The notes under the pieces were generated by a model. That model saw only the letters and a list, made by a program, of their open reading frames with translations, was not told the origin of the DNA and did not search any database. Shown here one piece after another: positions 17,201 to 24,688 of a stretch of DNA of 64,000 nucleotides. Every line of letters starts with the position of its first letter. The stretch's first letter is position 1. The DNA comes from Bacteroidales bacterium UBA4893. GTDB taxonomy: Bacteria > Bacteroidota > Bacteroidia > Bacteroidales > P3. The position numbers were made by a program, and so were the translations under genes. The stretch spans positions 18,918 through 82,917 of the forward strand of contig DHCV01000025.1 of the NCBI GenBank assembly GCA_002399025.1. The letters are read 5' to 3'.

Positions 17201-18515
17201 GAGTATAACCCCAAGGCTCGTAGTAAGAAGGGAAAATCGATATATCAAATCCAATTAAGAAATCAAAGTAATTAAGATTAACAATCCCATCATTTCCATC
17301 CAAATAGGAAGGAATAAACATAATTTTGACATTATCTTCAGTTGAATTGTTTAGTCTATTTTCTTTTATTGCTCTAAGAATCGGGTCGTTATCTGGATCA
17401 AAAAGATGATGTGTTAGATATTGATTAGGAGTTGGAGTTTCAAAATCGTTGTTATCTAATTTATTTAAAAGTGATTTATAGACATCTACATTATGAGCTG
17501 GGACAGCAATAACTGCAATTATTTGTCGAGATAATTTTCTGTCATTTAGCTCCCCCATTGCATTAATGAAAACATCAATCCCTTTGTTTTTAAACTCATA
17601 TCTTCCACTATTAATAATCAAGAGAGCATCTTCATCAATTTTCTGGCTAATTAAAGCTTCTGTTATTTTTATCACTCTTTCTCTTGCACTTTTCCGTTTA
17701 GACTCAAATTTTTGTTCATTAGGAACAAAAGTAGGCTCAAATCCATTTGGAGTTACAAAATCTACTTCTTTATCAAAAAACTGCTTACATTCCTTATTAG
17801 TCAATTCACTAACTGTTGTAAAGCTATCAACGTTTTCTGCAGAAGTTTTTTCCAATGAAAACTTAGCTCTAACATTAAATTCATTAGCAACTTGAAGAGC
17901 GTCATAGTGCCTAAGGTCAGAATATAATGGAAGGTTATTCCCTGCAATGCTCCTACCAAGTACAGTTGCATGAGTTGTGAAAACTGTTGCAATTTGAGGA
18001 CAATATTTTTTCAAGTATAAAATTCCTGAACCTGTCATCCATTCATGCCAATGTGAAATTATCTTATCTTGCGATGAAAGATAAAAATCATAGTAACTTT
18101 CAATTACTTTTGAAGCTGCATAACCAAACAAAACCGGCTCAACATAATCCCATCCTCCTGTAATGCTGTCAAGTCCATAATCCCTCCAAAACTCCTCAAA
18201 AATAAGGTCTTTTTGAGAGAAAAAACTTGTAAAATCAACTAAGATTACCAAGGGTTCGCCTTGTATTTTCCAACGTCCAATCCTAATTCGCAGTCCTTTT
18301 GATTCTGTATAGGATTTCCAACTTCTTAAAATATAATTATCTTCTTGAAATTCTGAGATATGTTCCTTGTTTCTTACAATATCAGGACCAATTAACATAT
18401 AATTATCCTGATGCTTTTCAACTAAAGTTTTTGATTTTGTTGAGATTACAGTATGTATTCCACCTACCTTATTACAAACCTCCCAGCTAGTTTCAAATAT
18501 AAAATCTGGTTGCAT
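14289..18515 (-). CDS. Glycogen synthase (GT3-like) / alpha-glucan phosphorylase fusion
   Basis: A 1408-residue two-enzyme protein. Residues 1-545 resemble the eukaryote-type glycogen synthase family GT3 (ETSWEVCNKVGGIHTVI at the start, SYYEPWGYTPMESMAF near the end), which extends alpha-1,4-glucan from a nucleotide sugar. A DUF3417 segment (LSQNLWWSWNPKARDIFYL) follows, then a GT35 alpha-glucan phosphorylase. Its PLP loop EASGTSGEKAVMNG has the lysine at about 1163, and HSNEGHSAF is present. The phosphorylase releases glucose-1-phosphate. The C-terminal 110 residues look like a small beta-sandwich. Carrying synthesis and breakdown on one chain is a known arrangement in Bacteroidota. The NMO/FabK-like gene 10 bases upstream shares the transcript. 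Confidence 0.92.
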   Translation of the reverse strand: MQPDFIFETSWEVCNKVGGIHTVISTKSKTLVEKHQDNYMLIGPDIVRNKEHISEFQEDNYILRSWKSYTESKGLRIRIGRWKIQGEPLVILVDFTSFFSQKDLIFEEFWRDYGLDSITGGWDYVEPVLFGYAASKVIESYYDFYLSSQDKIISHWHEWMTGSGILYLKKYCPQIATVFTTHATVLGRSIAGNNLPLYSDLRHYDALQVANEFNVRAKFSLEKTSAENVDSFTTVSELTNKECKQFFDKEVDFVTPNGFEPTFVPNEQKFESKRKSARERVIKITEALISQKIDEDALLIINSGRYEFKNKGIDVFINAMGELNDRKLSRQIIAVIAVPAHNVDVYKSLLNKLDNNDFETPTPNQYLTHHLFDPDNDPILRAIKENRLNNSTEDNVKIMFIPSYLDGNDGIVNLNYFDFLIGFDISIFPSYYEPWGYTPMESMAFHIPSITTNLAGFGLWIKNNVIGVNGALGVVSRNDGDSSQTIKEIVSRVEHTINLNDEDIVKLRDKAFEISKLTLWENLIQYYYSAYELALTKSEKRIEQYIHKQPISQKIHISTSWGEQPNWKKILVAQNLPDRLSGLEKLSQNLWWSWNPKARDIFYLIDSEKFESFDRSPIQLVESLTKEDIDRLLDDQNFLTKLDEVIVEFDNYIEEGNLKSPNLVAYFSMEFGIHDTLKIFSGGLGMLAGDYLKEASDCNKNMIGIGLLYRYGYFSQKITKNGEQISNLYPQKFSHLPIQPVKDANGKWKKISINLPGRDVYAKIWKCNVGRVPLYLLDTDIEDNQAEDRTITHQLYGGNWENRLKQEILLGIGGVRMLKELGLEPIIYHSNEGHSAFNSLERLRDLILTQKISYSQAKELVRSSTLFTTHTPVPAGHDVFSEDLIRAYLSHYPESIGLSWEDFIGLGRVNKLDKAEKFSMSILAINFSQEVNGVSKIHGRISREMFANLYKGYFPRELHIDHVTNGVHQPTWIDRKWSKFYDNVFSKEYKNDLSNPKYWEKIYGVDNKIIWDLHQSTKKDLVDFMMKRLSNELIQRAEDPKLFIQIKDRFNPKALTIGFARRFATYKRAHLLFTNMERLDKLVNNEERPVQFIFAGKAHPADKAGQDFIKRIIEVSKMPKFIGKIIFIENYDMYVAKYLIRGVDVWLNTPTRPLEASGTSGEKAVMNGVVNFSVLDGWWAEGYKEGAGWAIAEEQLYDLNEYQNAYDAEIIYETFEDKIIPAYYNQNDEGVSNEWVEIMKNTIAKIAPHFTMKRQLDDYYNKFYNKMIDRYNIMTENNSKNARDYAAWKHRMRRQWNKIEITELILPDTENNKLQMEDKFVIKLSLYINDINPEHLGAEIVIAKKENDMINDYHKIVPMSRVSNFNNKISFEVNVMPFSAGVYDYSIRIYPTHPLMPNRMDFPLVKWI

Positions 18516-18525
18516 ATTATTAAAT

Positions 18526-19479
18526 TTATAAAGTCTTTTTTAATTTATCTGTATTTTGTATTGCGATTGAATATTCTTCTCGAAGTTTAGCAAAAATATC
18601 CTTTACGCTCTTAATTTCATGTATCATTGAACTCACTTGTCCAATTTCAAGTTCTCCTTCTTCTAAATTACCCTCAAACATCCCTATCCTTGTCTTACCA
18701 GCTCCAATAATTTCCAATAACTCTTCCTTACTTGCCCCTCTATCTTCAGCCTCTTTTATTTTATCATAGAAACCTCCAGCCAAAAGTCTTGTTGGTGAAA
18801 GTTTTCTTAATAATAATCTTGTATCACCTTCCTTAGCATTTAAAATTGCCTTTTTGAAATTTAAATGTGCTGAGGATTCTTCGCTCGATGCAAATAAAGT
18901 TCCAATCTGAACTCCTTCGGCTCCAAGTATCATAGTAGAAAGGATATGTTCTCCTGTTGCAATCCCTCCAGCTGCAATAATAGGAATATCTACTATTTTT
19001 TTAAGTTGATTTATCAAAACTAAAGTAGTTGTTTCTTCTTTCCCATTATGTCCTCCAGCTTCAAACCCCTCACCAACAATGGCATTAACTCCAGCTTCTT
19101 GAGCCTTTAATGCAAATTTTTCATTAGCTACAACATGAACTACCTTTATTCCATTATCTTTCAATCGTTGAGTATAGGTTAAAGGATTTCCTGCGGAAGT
19201 AAAAACTACAGGGACTTTCTCTTTTATAATTATGTCAATATGTGAAGAAGAACGAGGATTCATCAAAGGAACATTCACTCCAAATACTTTATTTGTTGCT
19301 CGCCTACATTTATTAATATGATCAAGCAAGACTTCTTCTGTCATTGAGCCAGCACCAATTAGCCCTAAACCTCCTTCATTGCTAACTGCCGAAGCCAATT
19401 CCCATCCACTACACCAAACCATACCTCCGGCAATTATGGGAGTTTGAATATTTAATATCTCACAGAGTCTATTATTCAT
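18526..19479 (-). CDS. Nitronate monooxygenase / FabK-like flavoprotein
   Basis: An FMN-dependent TIM-barrel enzyme of the 2-nitropropane dioxygenase/enoyl-ACP reductase II family, 317 residues from the ATG at 19479. Seen motifs: TPIIAGGMVWCSG at the N-terminus, NAIVGEGFEAGGHNG with the conserved His, IIAAGGIATGEHI and GAEGVQIGTLF for FMN phosphate binding. FabK reduces enoyl-ACP in fatty-acid synthesis and NMO oxidises alkyl nitronates; sequence alone does not decide between them. I chose the ATG over a GTG four codons upstream because that GTG overlaps the promoter -7 element. It is the first gene of the operon with the glycogen enzyme. Confidence 0.85.
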   Translation of the reverse strand: MNNRLCEILNIQTPIIAGGMVWCSGWELASAVSNEGGLGLIGAGSMTEEVLLDHINKCRRATNKVFGVNVPLMNPRSSSHIDIIIKEKVPVVFTSAGNPLTYTQRLKDNGIKVVHVVANEKFALKAQEAGVNAIVGEGFEAGGHNGKEETTTLVLINQLKKIVDIPIIAAGGIATGEHILSTMILGAEGVQIGTLFASSEESSAHLNFKKAILNAKEGDTRLLLRKLSPTRLLAGGFYDKIKEAEDRGASKEELLEIIGAGKTRIGMFEGNLEEGELEIGQVSSMIHEIKSVKDIFAKLREEYSIAIQNTDKLKKTL

Positions 19480-19490
19480 TTTTTTTGCCA

Positions 19491-19498
19491 CAAAGATA
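19491..19498 (-). promoter_or_regulatory. -7 promoter element for NMO/FabK-like and glycogen fusion operon
   Basis: TATCTTTG on the minus strand. Only 11 bases separate it from the ATG at 19479, so the transcript leader must be very short. Confidence 0.55.
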
Positions 19499-19506
19499 AA
19501 AGAAAA

Positions 19507-19537
19507 TTTGCAATATCAAATATTATTAGTAATTTTG
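19507..19537 (+). promoter_or_regulatory. Bacteroidota promoter (-33 TTTG, -7 TAATTTTG)
   Basis: TTTG at 19507-19510 and TAATTTTG at 19530-19537 are separated by exactly 19 bases, the textbook Bacteroidota spacing. It drives the barrel-rsmE-DUF4159 operon. Confidence 0.75.
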
Positions 19538-19580
19538 GCACTTAAATTTAACATTAAATTAAAATCAAACTTTAAGAGTT

Positions 19581-20318
19581 ATGAAAAGAGCAATTACTTT
19601 CTTTATGCTAAGTCTTCTTGCTATTAGTGTTTTTTCACAAGATTGGAGAAGAGGTAAATACAAAACAACACCTCCTGAATATTTAGTTATGTTGAATGCT
19701 GACGCAAAAGTTATGATGGGTGTAAATTCCGAGTTAAACCCATGGGCTTATGGATTTACTGCTGGTTATCAATATATGACTGGGAAAAAGAAAGGTTATA
19801 TTACTTCTTCTCATGGATTAGGAGGTTATATTGGATTGATTAACTTTATTGGTTCCAAAACCGATGTATTGCCTATTGGTGCTCCTCATAATATTACCTT
19901 CTATCAATATAACACATTCAATTATGTGCCAATTATGCTCTCATATAACTATTATTTAATTCGCAACAAAAAGATGTATTTCCTTGGTGTTGATTTGGGA
20001 ACTCAAATGATGATTAAGGAAAGAGATTATAAGGATGAGCTTATTTCTTATTATGATGGAGATAATAAAATTAACATCACACGTTTTCTTCCAAGTGCAA
20101 AAGCTTATTTGGGATTTATGTATGAATTAAGTACTGATTTCAGATTAAGAGCTCAGGTTGGTGCTGACTATATTATGGGATATACTTTTGATTCAAGAAC
20201 TCCATTCAATTATAGAGATGCATTTGGCAATTATCTGATTGGAGAATTGGTCGGAAAGAAAAAAACACAAGGATTAATAAACATTTCTGCATCAGTAGGT
20301 ATTGTTTATAGCTTATAA
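19581..20318 (+). CDS. Outer-membrane beta-barrel-like exported protein
   Basis: This 245-residue protein has a signal peptide (MKRAITFFMLSLLAISVFSQ). Alternating-hydrophobicity beta strands follow, rich in Tyr and Gly (GYQYMTGKKKGYITSSHGLGG, YLGFMYELSTDFRLRAQVGADY), ending in INISASVGIVYSL with a terminal hydrophobic residue. This is the look of an 8-10-stranded outer-membrane barrel. No specific family recognised. rsmE starts at the very next base after its stop, so the two are tightly coupled. Confidence 0.65.
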   Translation: MKRAITFFMLSLLAISVFSQDWRRGKYKTTPPEYLVMLNADAKVMMGVNSELNPWAYGFTAGYQYMTGKKKGYITSSHGLGGYIGLINFIGSKTDVLPIGAPHNITFYQYNTFNYVPIMLSYNYYLIRNKKMYFLGVDLGTQMMIKERDYKDELISYYDGDNKINITRFLPSAKAYLGFMYELSTDFRLRAQVGADYIMGYTFDSRTPFNYRDAFGNYLIGELVGKKKTQGLINISASVGIVYSL

Positions 20319-21023
20319 ATGAATCTATTCTATTCACCATTATTTAACCCCTTACAAATTTTTACTCTTGACAAAGAAGAATCTCTTCATTGTGTTAAGG
20401 TTCTTCGCCTAAAGGAAGGTGATTTTATACATATTACTGATGGCAATGGCAACCTTCACAAAGCACAAATAATTGAAGCTTTGCCTCGTTCCTGCAGTGT
20501 TAAGGCTGTTGAATCTTTTGAAGAATTTGAGAAAAGGGATTATTATTTGCATATTGCAATTGCTCCAACAAAAAACACTTCCAGAATTGAGTGGTTTTTG
20601 GAAAAAGCCACTGAAATTGGGATTGATGAAATTACACCTATAATTTGCGAAAACTCCGAAAGAGCAGTAATTAAGCTCGAAAGACTTGAGAAGATACTTA
20701 TTTCTGCAATGAAACAATCATTAAAGGCATACCTTCCCATAATCAACCCTCCTATCAATTTTTCAGAACTAATCTCATCTGTCAATCAAGAGAAAAAACT
20801 CATAGCAACTTGCAACGAAGATGGTAGAAAACTACTAAAAGACATTTACTCTCCAAAAGAAAATGTATTTGTCGCAATTGGACCCGAAGGAGATTTTTCT
20901 AAAAAGGAAATTGAAGAAGCTACGAAATATAATTTTCACAAAATAAGCTTAGGGAAGGAACGTTTAAGAACAGAAACTGCAGGTGTTTACATCAGCTCAA
21001 CCATTCATTTACTTAATCAATGA
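20319..21023 (+). CDS. rsmE: 16S rRNA (uracil-1498-N3)-methyltransferase
   Basis: RsmE methylates U1498 of 16S rRNA with S-adenosylmethionine. The 234-residue protein shows the family N-terminal PUA-like part (HCVKVLRLKEGDFIHITDG) and the SPOUT knot motifs AIGPEGDFSKKEIEEA and ISLGKERLRTETAG. Length is normal. The start abuts the stop of the upstream barrel gene and the end overlaps the DUF4159 gene by 4 bases. Confidence 0.95.
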   Translation: MNLFYSPLFNPLQIFTLDKEESLHCVKVLRLKEGDFIHITDGNGNLHKAQIIEALPRSCSVKAVESFEEFEKRDYYLHIAIAPTKNTSRIEWFLEKATEIGIDEITPIICENSERAVIKLERLEKILISAMKQSLKAYLPIINPPINFSELISSVNQEKKLIATCNEDGRKLLKDIYSPKENVFVAIGPEGDFSKKEIEEATKYNFHKISLGKERLRTETAGVYISSTIHLLNQ

Positions 21024-21670
21024 AAAAACTAAACTTAATATTACTTTTTCTCACTCTAACCTTTTTTGCATTTGGACAAAAGAGTACGATTGCACTTTTA
21101 AAATATAGTGGTGGTGGCGATTGGTATGCAAACCCAACTTCACTCACTAATCTAATCAACTTTTGCAATAAAGAGCTTAACACAAACCTATCTTCCAACT
21201 ATGCTACAATTGAAGTTGGTAGTTCCGAAATCTTCCTCTACCCTTATGTTCATCTCACAGGACATGGCAATGTTGTTTTTTCAGAACAGGAAATTTCTAA
21301 CCTGCGAAAATATTTAATAGGTGGAGGATTTTTACATATTGATGATAATTATGGATTGAGGAAATTCATTGAGCCGCAGATGAAAAAAGTTTTTCCAGAG
21401 CTTGATTTTGTTGAAATACCTTTTTCACACCCAATCTATAATCAAAAATTCTCATTCCCTAATGGTCTTCCAAAAATCCACGAACACGACAACAAACCAC
21501 CCAAAGGCTATGGATTATTTTGGGAAGGAAGATTAGTTTGTTTCTTCTCATACGAATCGGACTTGGGAGATGGTTGGGAAGATGAGGATGTCCATAATGA
21601 CTCACCACAAACACGCCTTAATGCCCTTCAGATGGGAGCTAACCTAATCCAATATTGCTTTATGCAGTAA
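21020..21670 (+). CDS. DUF4159-domain exported protein
   Basis: The protein is 216 residues with a signal peptide (MKKLNLILLFLTLTFFAFGQ) and one DUF4159 domain. Recognisable are KYSGGGDWYANPTSL, YVHLTGHG, GGGFLHIDDNYGL, ELDFVEIPFSHPIY and LNALQMGANLIQYC. The domain resembles the glutamine-amidotransferase-like/ThuA fold. It is common in Bacteroidota and Planctomycetes and its activity is not known. It overlaps rsmE by 4 bases (ATGA). Probably periplasmic. Confidence 0.85.
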   Translation: MKKLNLILLFLTLTFFAFGQKSTIALLKYSGGGDWYANPTSLTNLINFCNKELNTNLSSNYATIEVGSSEIFLYPYVHLTGHGNVVFSEQEISNLRKYLIGGGFLHIDDNYGLRKFIEPQMKKVFPELDFVEIPFSHPIYNQKFSFPNGLPKIHEHDNKPPKGYGLFWEGRLVCFFSYESDLGDGWEDEDVHNDSPQTRLNALQMGANLIQYCFMQ

Positions 21671-21711
21671 GTATTGAATAATAAAATAGATATATTTATT
21701 TTTAGGCAAAT

Positions 21712-21735
21712 AAAAAAGGGCGTTTTTACGCGCCC
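21712..21735 (-). terminator. Terminator of the AraC-GyrI gene
   Basis: GGGCG (21718-21722) pairs with CGCCC (21731-21735), and the minus strand then runs into six T residues (21712-21717). Confidence 0.75.
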
Positions 21736-21741
21736 CAATAA

Positions 21742-22602
21742 TTATCTGATTGGAATATAGAGCAACGTTTCGTACTCTTCTTCTTTCCTTACTCCTGGAT
21801 CGTTGATGTAGCTTTCAAAACTTGGAGCTTCTCTTAATTGATATGGACTGTTTGGTAACCATTTACTAAAGATTGCATCGTAAATAAGTGGAAGTTTATT
21901 ATATGCTCCTTTATGGAAAAATACAGCATACTTCCCTCCTTCTAATGTTTTGAAACCAATCTCTCCTTCTGGTTTTACTTCTCTATCAACAGTTATGCAA
22001 GCATCGTAACGACATTTTGCTCCTTCTGTAACGGATGGGTCATCATGTCCAATTCCTAAAAACTCATTCTTTTGTCCGAAAAGATTGTTCTTTCCAACAA
22101 AACTACATACTCTATCCCATACTCCATTATAATGTTCATTTCCATACTCTCCTATAATTTGTATGTAAACAACTTTAGAATCGGGACGTTCTACAATTTG
22201 TGGCTCTTGAAGATTGTAATCTTCTTTTGAAATGTTTCTGTTCATAATTACTATATTTTTATTTGTTCGGTATTCAGAGGGTGAAATATTATATAATTGT
22301 TTAAATGCTTTTGAAAGAGATGAAGGCATATCATAACCTACTCTATAAGCAATATCTTGAATAGATAAATCGGTGCTTCGAAGTAATGATGCTGCTTTAT
22401 TAACTCTTGTTCTAGTTATAAAAACTCCTATAGGTTCTTTCAGAAAAGAGCGTACAATTCTATGAAGATGATAAGGAGAAAAAGATGAAATTTCTGCTAA
22501 GGTTGTAAGTTTAATTTCTTTGTCTAAGTTTTTATCAATATAATCCACAACAAGGTTTACCCTTTTAATATAATCTTGTTGAGTTGCTTCATTATTAGTC
22601 AT
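21742..22602 (-). CDS. AraC-family regulator with GyrI-like effector domain
   Basis: The 286-residue protein has an N-terminal AraC/XylS DNA-binding domain with two helix-turn-helix units (residues 1-115: LAEISSFSPYHLHRIVRSFL, then DIAYRVGYDMPSSLSKAFK). A C-terminal GyrI/SOUL-like ligand domain follows (about 130-286: KVVYIQIIGEY, KCRYDACITVD, GGKYAVFFHKG, LLYIPIR). This is the Rob/MarA-effector layout, where the GyrI-like domain binds small molecules and controls the DNA-binding part. The gene is divergent from pirin at 23308, with a palindromic array between. A related GyrI-like domain occurs at 63639-64000. Confidence 0.92.
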   Translation of the reverse strand: MTNNEATQQDYIKRVNLVVDYIDKNLDKEIKLTTLAEISSFSPYHLHRIVRSFLKEPIGVFITRTRVNKAASLLRSTDLSIQDIAYRVGYDMPSSLSKAFKQLYNISPSEYRTNKNIVIMNRNISKEDYNLQEPQIVERPDSKVVYIQIIGEYGNEHYNGVWDRVCSFVGKNNLFGQKNEFLGIGHDDPSVTEGAKCRYDACITVDREVKPEGEIGFKTLEGGKYAVFFHKGAYNKLPLIYDAIFSKWLPNSPYQLREAPSFESYINDPGVRKEEEYETLLYIPIR

Positions 22603-22633
22603 AGCTTTGTATCTTTATTTTCTATTTCAGTTG

Positions 22634-22641
22634 CAAAGATA
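22634..22641 (-). promoter_or_regulatory. -7 promoter element for the AraC-GyrI gene
   Basis: TATCTTTG on the minus strand, 32 bases upstream of the start codon. Confidence 0.55.
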
Positions 22642-22802
22642 CAATCATAAATCCCAAAGACACTTTCCCTATATTGCTAAATTGATTTTCTTTCTCAATT
22701 TCTATATTTACATTCTATCATTTAAATAATAAATCAAAAACTTATAAGCAGATAATCTTCTTTTAATTTTCGTGAATCCTTGTATTAATTTATTTTTATA
22801 GG

Positions 22803-22970
22803 GTTTTGTTTTATTTAAATCAAGAATAAATTTCGTAAGGTGGCACCTTACTAATGATATGGTGGCATCATACTTATAGTAAGGTGCCACCTTACTTGAG
22901 TAAGGTACGACCATACTGAAACTATGGTAGTACCTTATGAAATTTTTATAAGGTTTAAATAAATTAAAAC
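22803..22970. repeat. 168-bp nested palindrome of five 17-bp units, 22-bp period
   Basis: Five units of the type GTAAGGTGGCACCTTAC start at 22835, 22857, 22879, 22900 and 22922. Unit 1 is a perfect palindrome about its central G; the others keep most pairing through matched changes (for example TATGGTGGCATCATA). Unit centres pair 1 with 5 and 2 with 4 about 22886.5, with unit 3 at the centre. The outer arms at 22803-22819 and 22954-22970 are inverted repeats about the same point with a single mismatch. It lies in the divergent region between the AraC-GyrI gene and pirin. Confidence 0.9.
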
Positions 22971-23282
22971 GCTGTTATTTTGAGTTTTATCCTTGTTTAA
23001 TTATTTATATTCTTCTTTTACTTTCTTCTTAACTTTATTTGGGGTGTAATTTTATGTTGAAATATGAATGTTTTGTTCTTTTTTGACATGATTTTCTTTT
23101 TAAGTCTTTTTTCTTAGTCAATATATTCTCAATTTGTATTTAGAAGATATTTATTTCACATTATTATTCCTTTTGTAATTTTGCTTTAAATCAATGGTTT
23201 AAACTTTAATTGAGTTAAAAATAAATTAATTTGGAAATTATTTTTTATATAAAACATAAGTTTTTAGAAGAATTTACGTCTA
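22971..23282. other. Divergent intergenic region upstream of pirin
   Basis: About 310 AT-rich bases after the palindromic array. I see no coding frame or clear hairpin; only a weak -7-like element at its right end. Confidence 0.5.
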
Positions 23283-23290
23283 TATCTTTA
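23283..23290 (+). promoter_or_regulatory. Weak -7-like element for pirin
   Basis: TATCTTTA differs from TAnnTTTG in the last base and lies 18 bases before the start codon. Confidence 0.35.
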
Positions 23291-23307
23291 TTAAAAGTAA
23301 ATGAAAA

Positions 23308-24009
23308 ATGAAAAAAATAATTGATAGATCGCAAACAAGAGGGCATGCTAATCATGGTTGGCTAGACACTAATCATACTTTCTCTTTTGCGAATTACTAT
23401 AATCCTCAAAGAATGCATTTTGGCGTTTTGAGGGTTTTGAATGATGATATAATTACTCCTACTAAAGGTTTTGACCTTCACCCTCACGAAGATATGGAAA
23501 TTATATCAATTCCCTTAAAAGGAAGAATGCGTCATGGTGATTCTTTAAATAACTCCGATGTAATTTCCAAAGGACAGATTCAAGTTATGAGTGCTGGAAC
23601 GGGAATTATGCATATAGAATATAATGATAGCGATAAAGAGGACTTAAGTTTCCTTCAAATTTGGATTTATCCTAAAACAAAAGGGACTAAACCACGTTAT
23701 AATAATTATGATATTAGCTCCCTTTTGAAGAAAAATGATGTATCTTTATTCCTATCACCTAACAATGAGGCATATATTAATCAGGATGCTTGGATTTCTT
23801 GGGCAAATTTAGATAAAGATAAGTCAATTAACTATAATCTTTATGGTAAGAATACAGGAGTTTATGTTTTTGTATTGGAAGGAGAATTAGAAATTGACGG
23901 AGTTAAGTTTTCAAAACGTGATGGAGTTGGGATAACAGAAGTAGATAATTTTGATATAAAGGCATTAGAAAACACAGAAGCTATTTTCTTTGAAGTAGCA
24001 ATGAATTAA
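23308..24009 (+). CDS. Pirin-family bicupin protein
   Basis: This 233-residue protein has the pirin N-terminal cupin. The start RSQTRGHANHGWLDTNHTFS is typical of YhaK/pirin proteins. The metal site HPHEDMEIISIPLKG and the later MHIEYN supply His, His, His and Glu. Bacterial pirins include quercetin dioxygenases and redox sensors, and sequence alone does not say which this is. A flavin reductase gene follows after 30 bases on the same strand, which suggests a redox or electrophile-response pair, possibly under the divergent AraC-GyrI regulator. Confidence 0.9.
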   Translation: MKKIIDRSQTRGHANHGWLDTNHTFSFANYYNPQRMHFGVLRVLNDDIITPTKGFDLHPHEDMEIISIPLKGRMRHGDSLNNSDVISKGQIQVMSAGTGIMHIEYNDSDKEDLSFLQIWIYPKTKGTKPRYNNYDISSLLKKNDVSLFLSPNNEAYINQDAWISWANLDKDKSINYNLYGKNTGVYVFVLEGELEIDGVKFSKRDGVGITEVDNFDIKALENTEAIFFEVAMN

Positions 24010-24039
24010 AAAAAACACAAAATAATAAAACATATTAAT

Positions 24040-24591
24040 ATGAAACAAATAGCTATTATTTCTCCAAGTGTGAGAGAAGAAAGAGTTGGACATAGGGTCG
24101 CTCTATTTATTAAGAAGTATTTTGAAGAAAACTCAATTGCAAAGGTTGATTTGATTGATTTGAAAGAATTTGATTTTCCATTATTTAATGAAAGATTGAT
24201 GTTTCAAAAGAATCCATCAGAGAAACTTTTAGATTTTTCTGAAAGAGTTAAGAAAGCAGATGGAATTGTAATTGTTTCTTCTGTATATAATTATAGTTTT
24301 CCAGCATCGTTAAAGAATGCAATTGATGTTCTTTATCCTGAATGGAACAAGAAAGTTGTTGCACTTGCATCGGCTACTATGGGAGTTGTTGAAGGATTAC
24401 CTACAACATTCCAACTTGAAAACATTCTTGCTCAAATGAAGGCAATAGTTTCTCCTATGAAATTCTTTGCAATAAATATTGCTAATGAGTTTACTGAAGA
24501 TGGTTCTGCAGTAAACAAGGAAATGACAGAGAAACAAGTTAAACCAATGGTTGATGAGTTAATGTTTTTGGTAGACAAGTTCACTAACTAG
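24040..24591 (+). CDS. NAD(P)H-dependent FMN reductase
   Basis: A flavodoxin-fold reductase of the NADPH-dependent FMN reductase family (183 residues). It starts with the phosphate-binding strand IAIISPSVREERVGHRVA. It has the family motif VIVSSVYNYSFPASLKNAID and ATMGVVEG around the flavin. Such enzymes reduce FMN, quinones or azo compounds in the cytoplasm. It is cotranscribed with pirin and followed by a strong terminator. Confidence 0.9.
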   Translation: MKQIAIISPSVREERVGHRVALFIKKYFEENSIAKVDLIDLKEFDFPLFNERLMFQKNPSEKLLDFSERVKKADGIVIVSSVYNYSFPASLKNAIDVLYPEWNKKVVALASATMGVVEGLPTTFQLENILAQMKAIVSPMKFFAINIANEFTEDGSAVNKEMTEKQVKPMVDELMFLVDKFTN

Positions 24592-24617
24592 AAAACAAAG
24601 CATATTTACCATAATAC

Positions 24618-24652
24618 AAAAGAGGCTATCCTTAATTGGTTAGCCTCTTTTT
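24618..24652. terminator. Bidirectional terminator between convergent genes
   Basis: AAAGAGGCTA and TAGCCTCTTT form a 10-bp stem followed by T on the plus strand and preceded by A residues that serve the minus-strand gene. Confidence 0.85.
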
Positions 24653-24688
24653 CGATTTATGGTATGCTCTTAAAAATAGAAATAAATA

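Noticed and set aside
22708..22914. 68-codon frame on the minus strand
   Set aside because: It overlaps the 22803-22970 palindromic array and has no conserved features; chance open frame.
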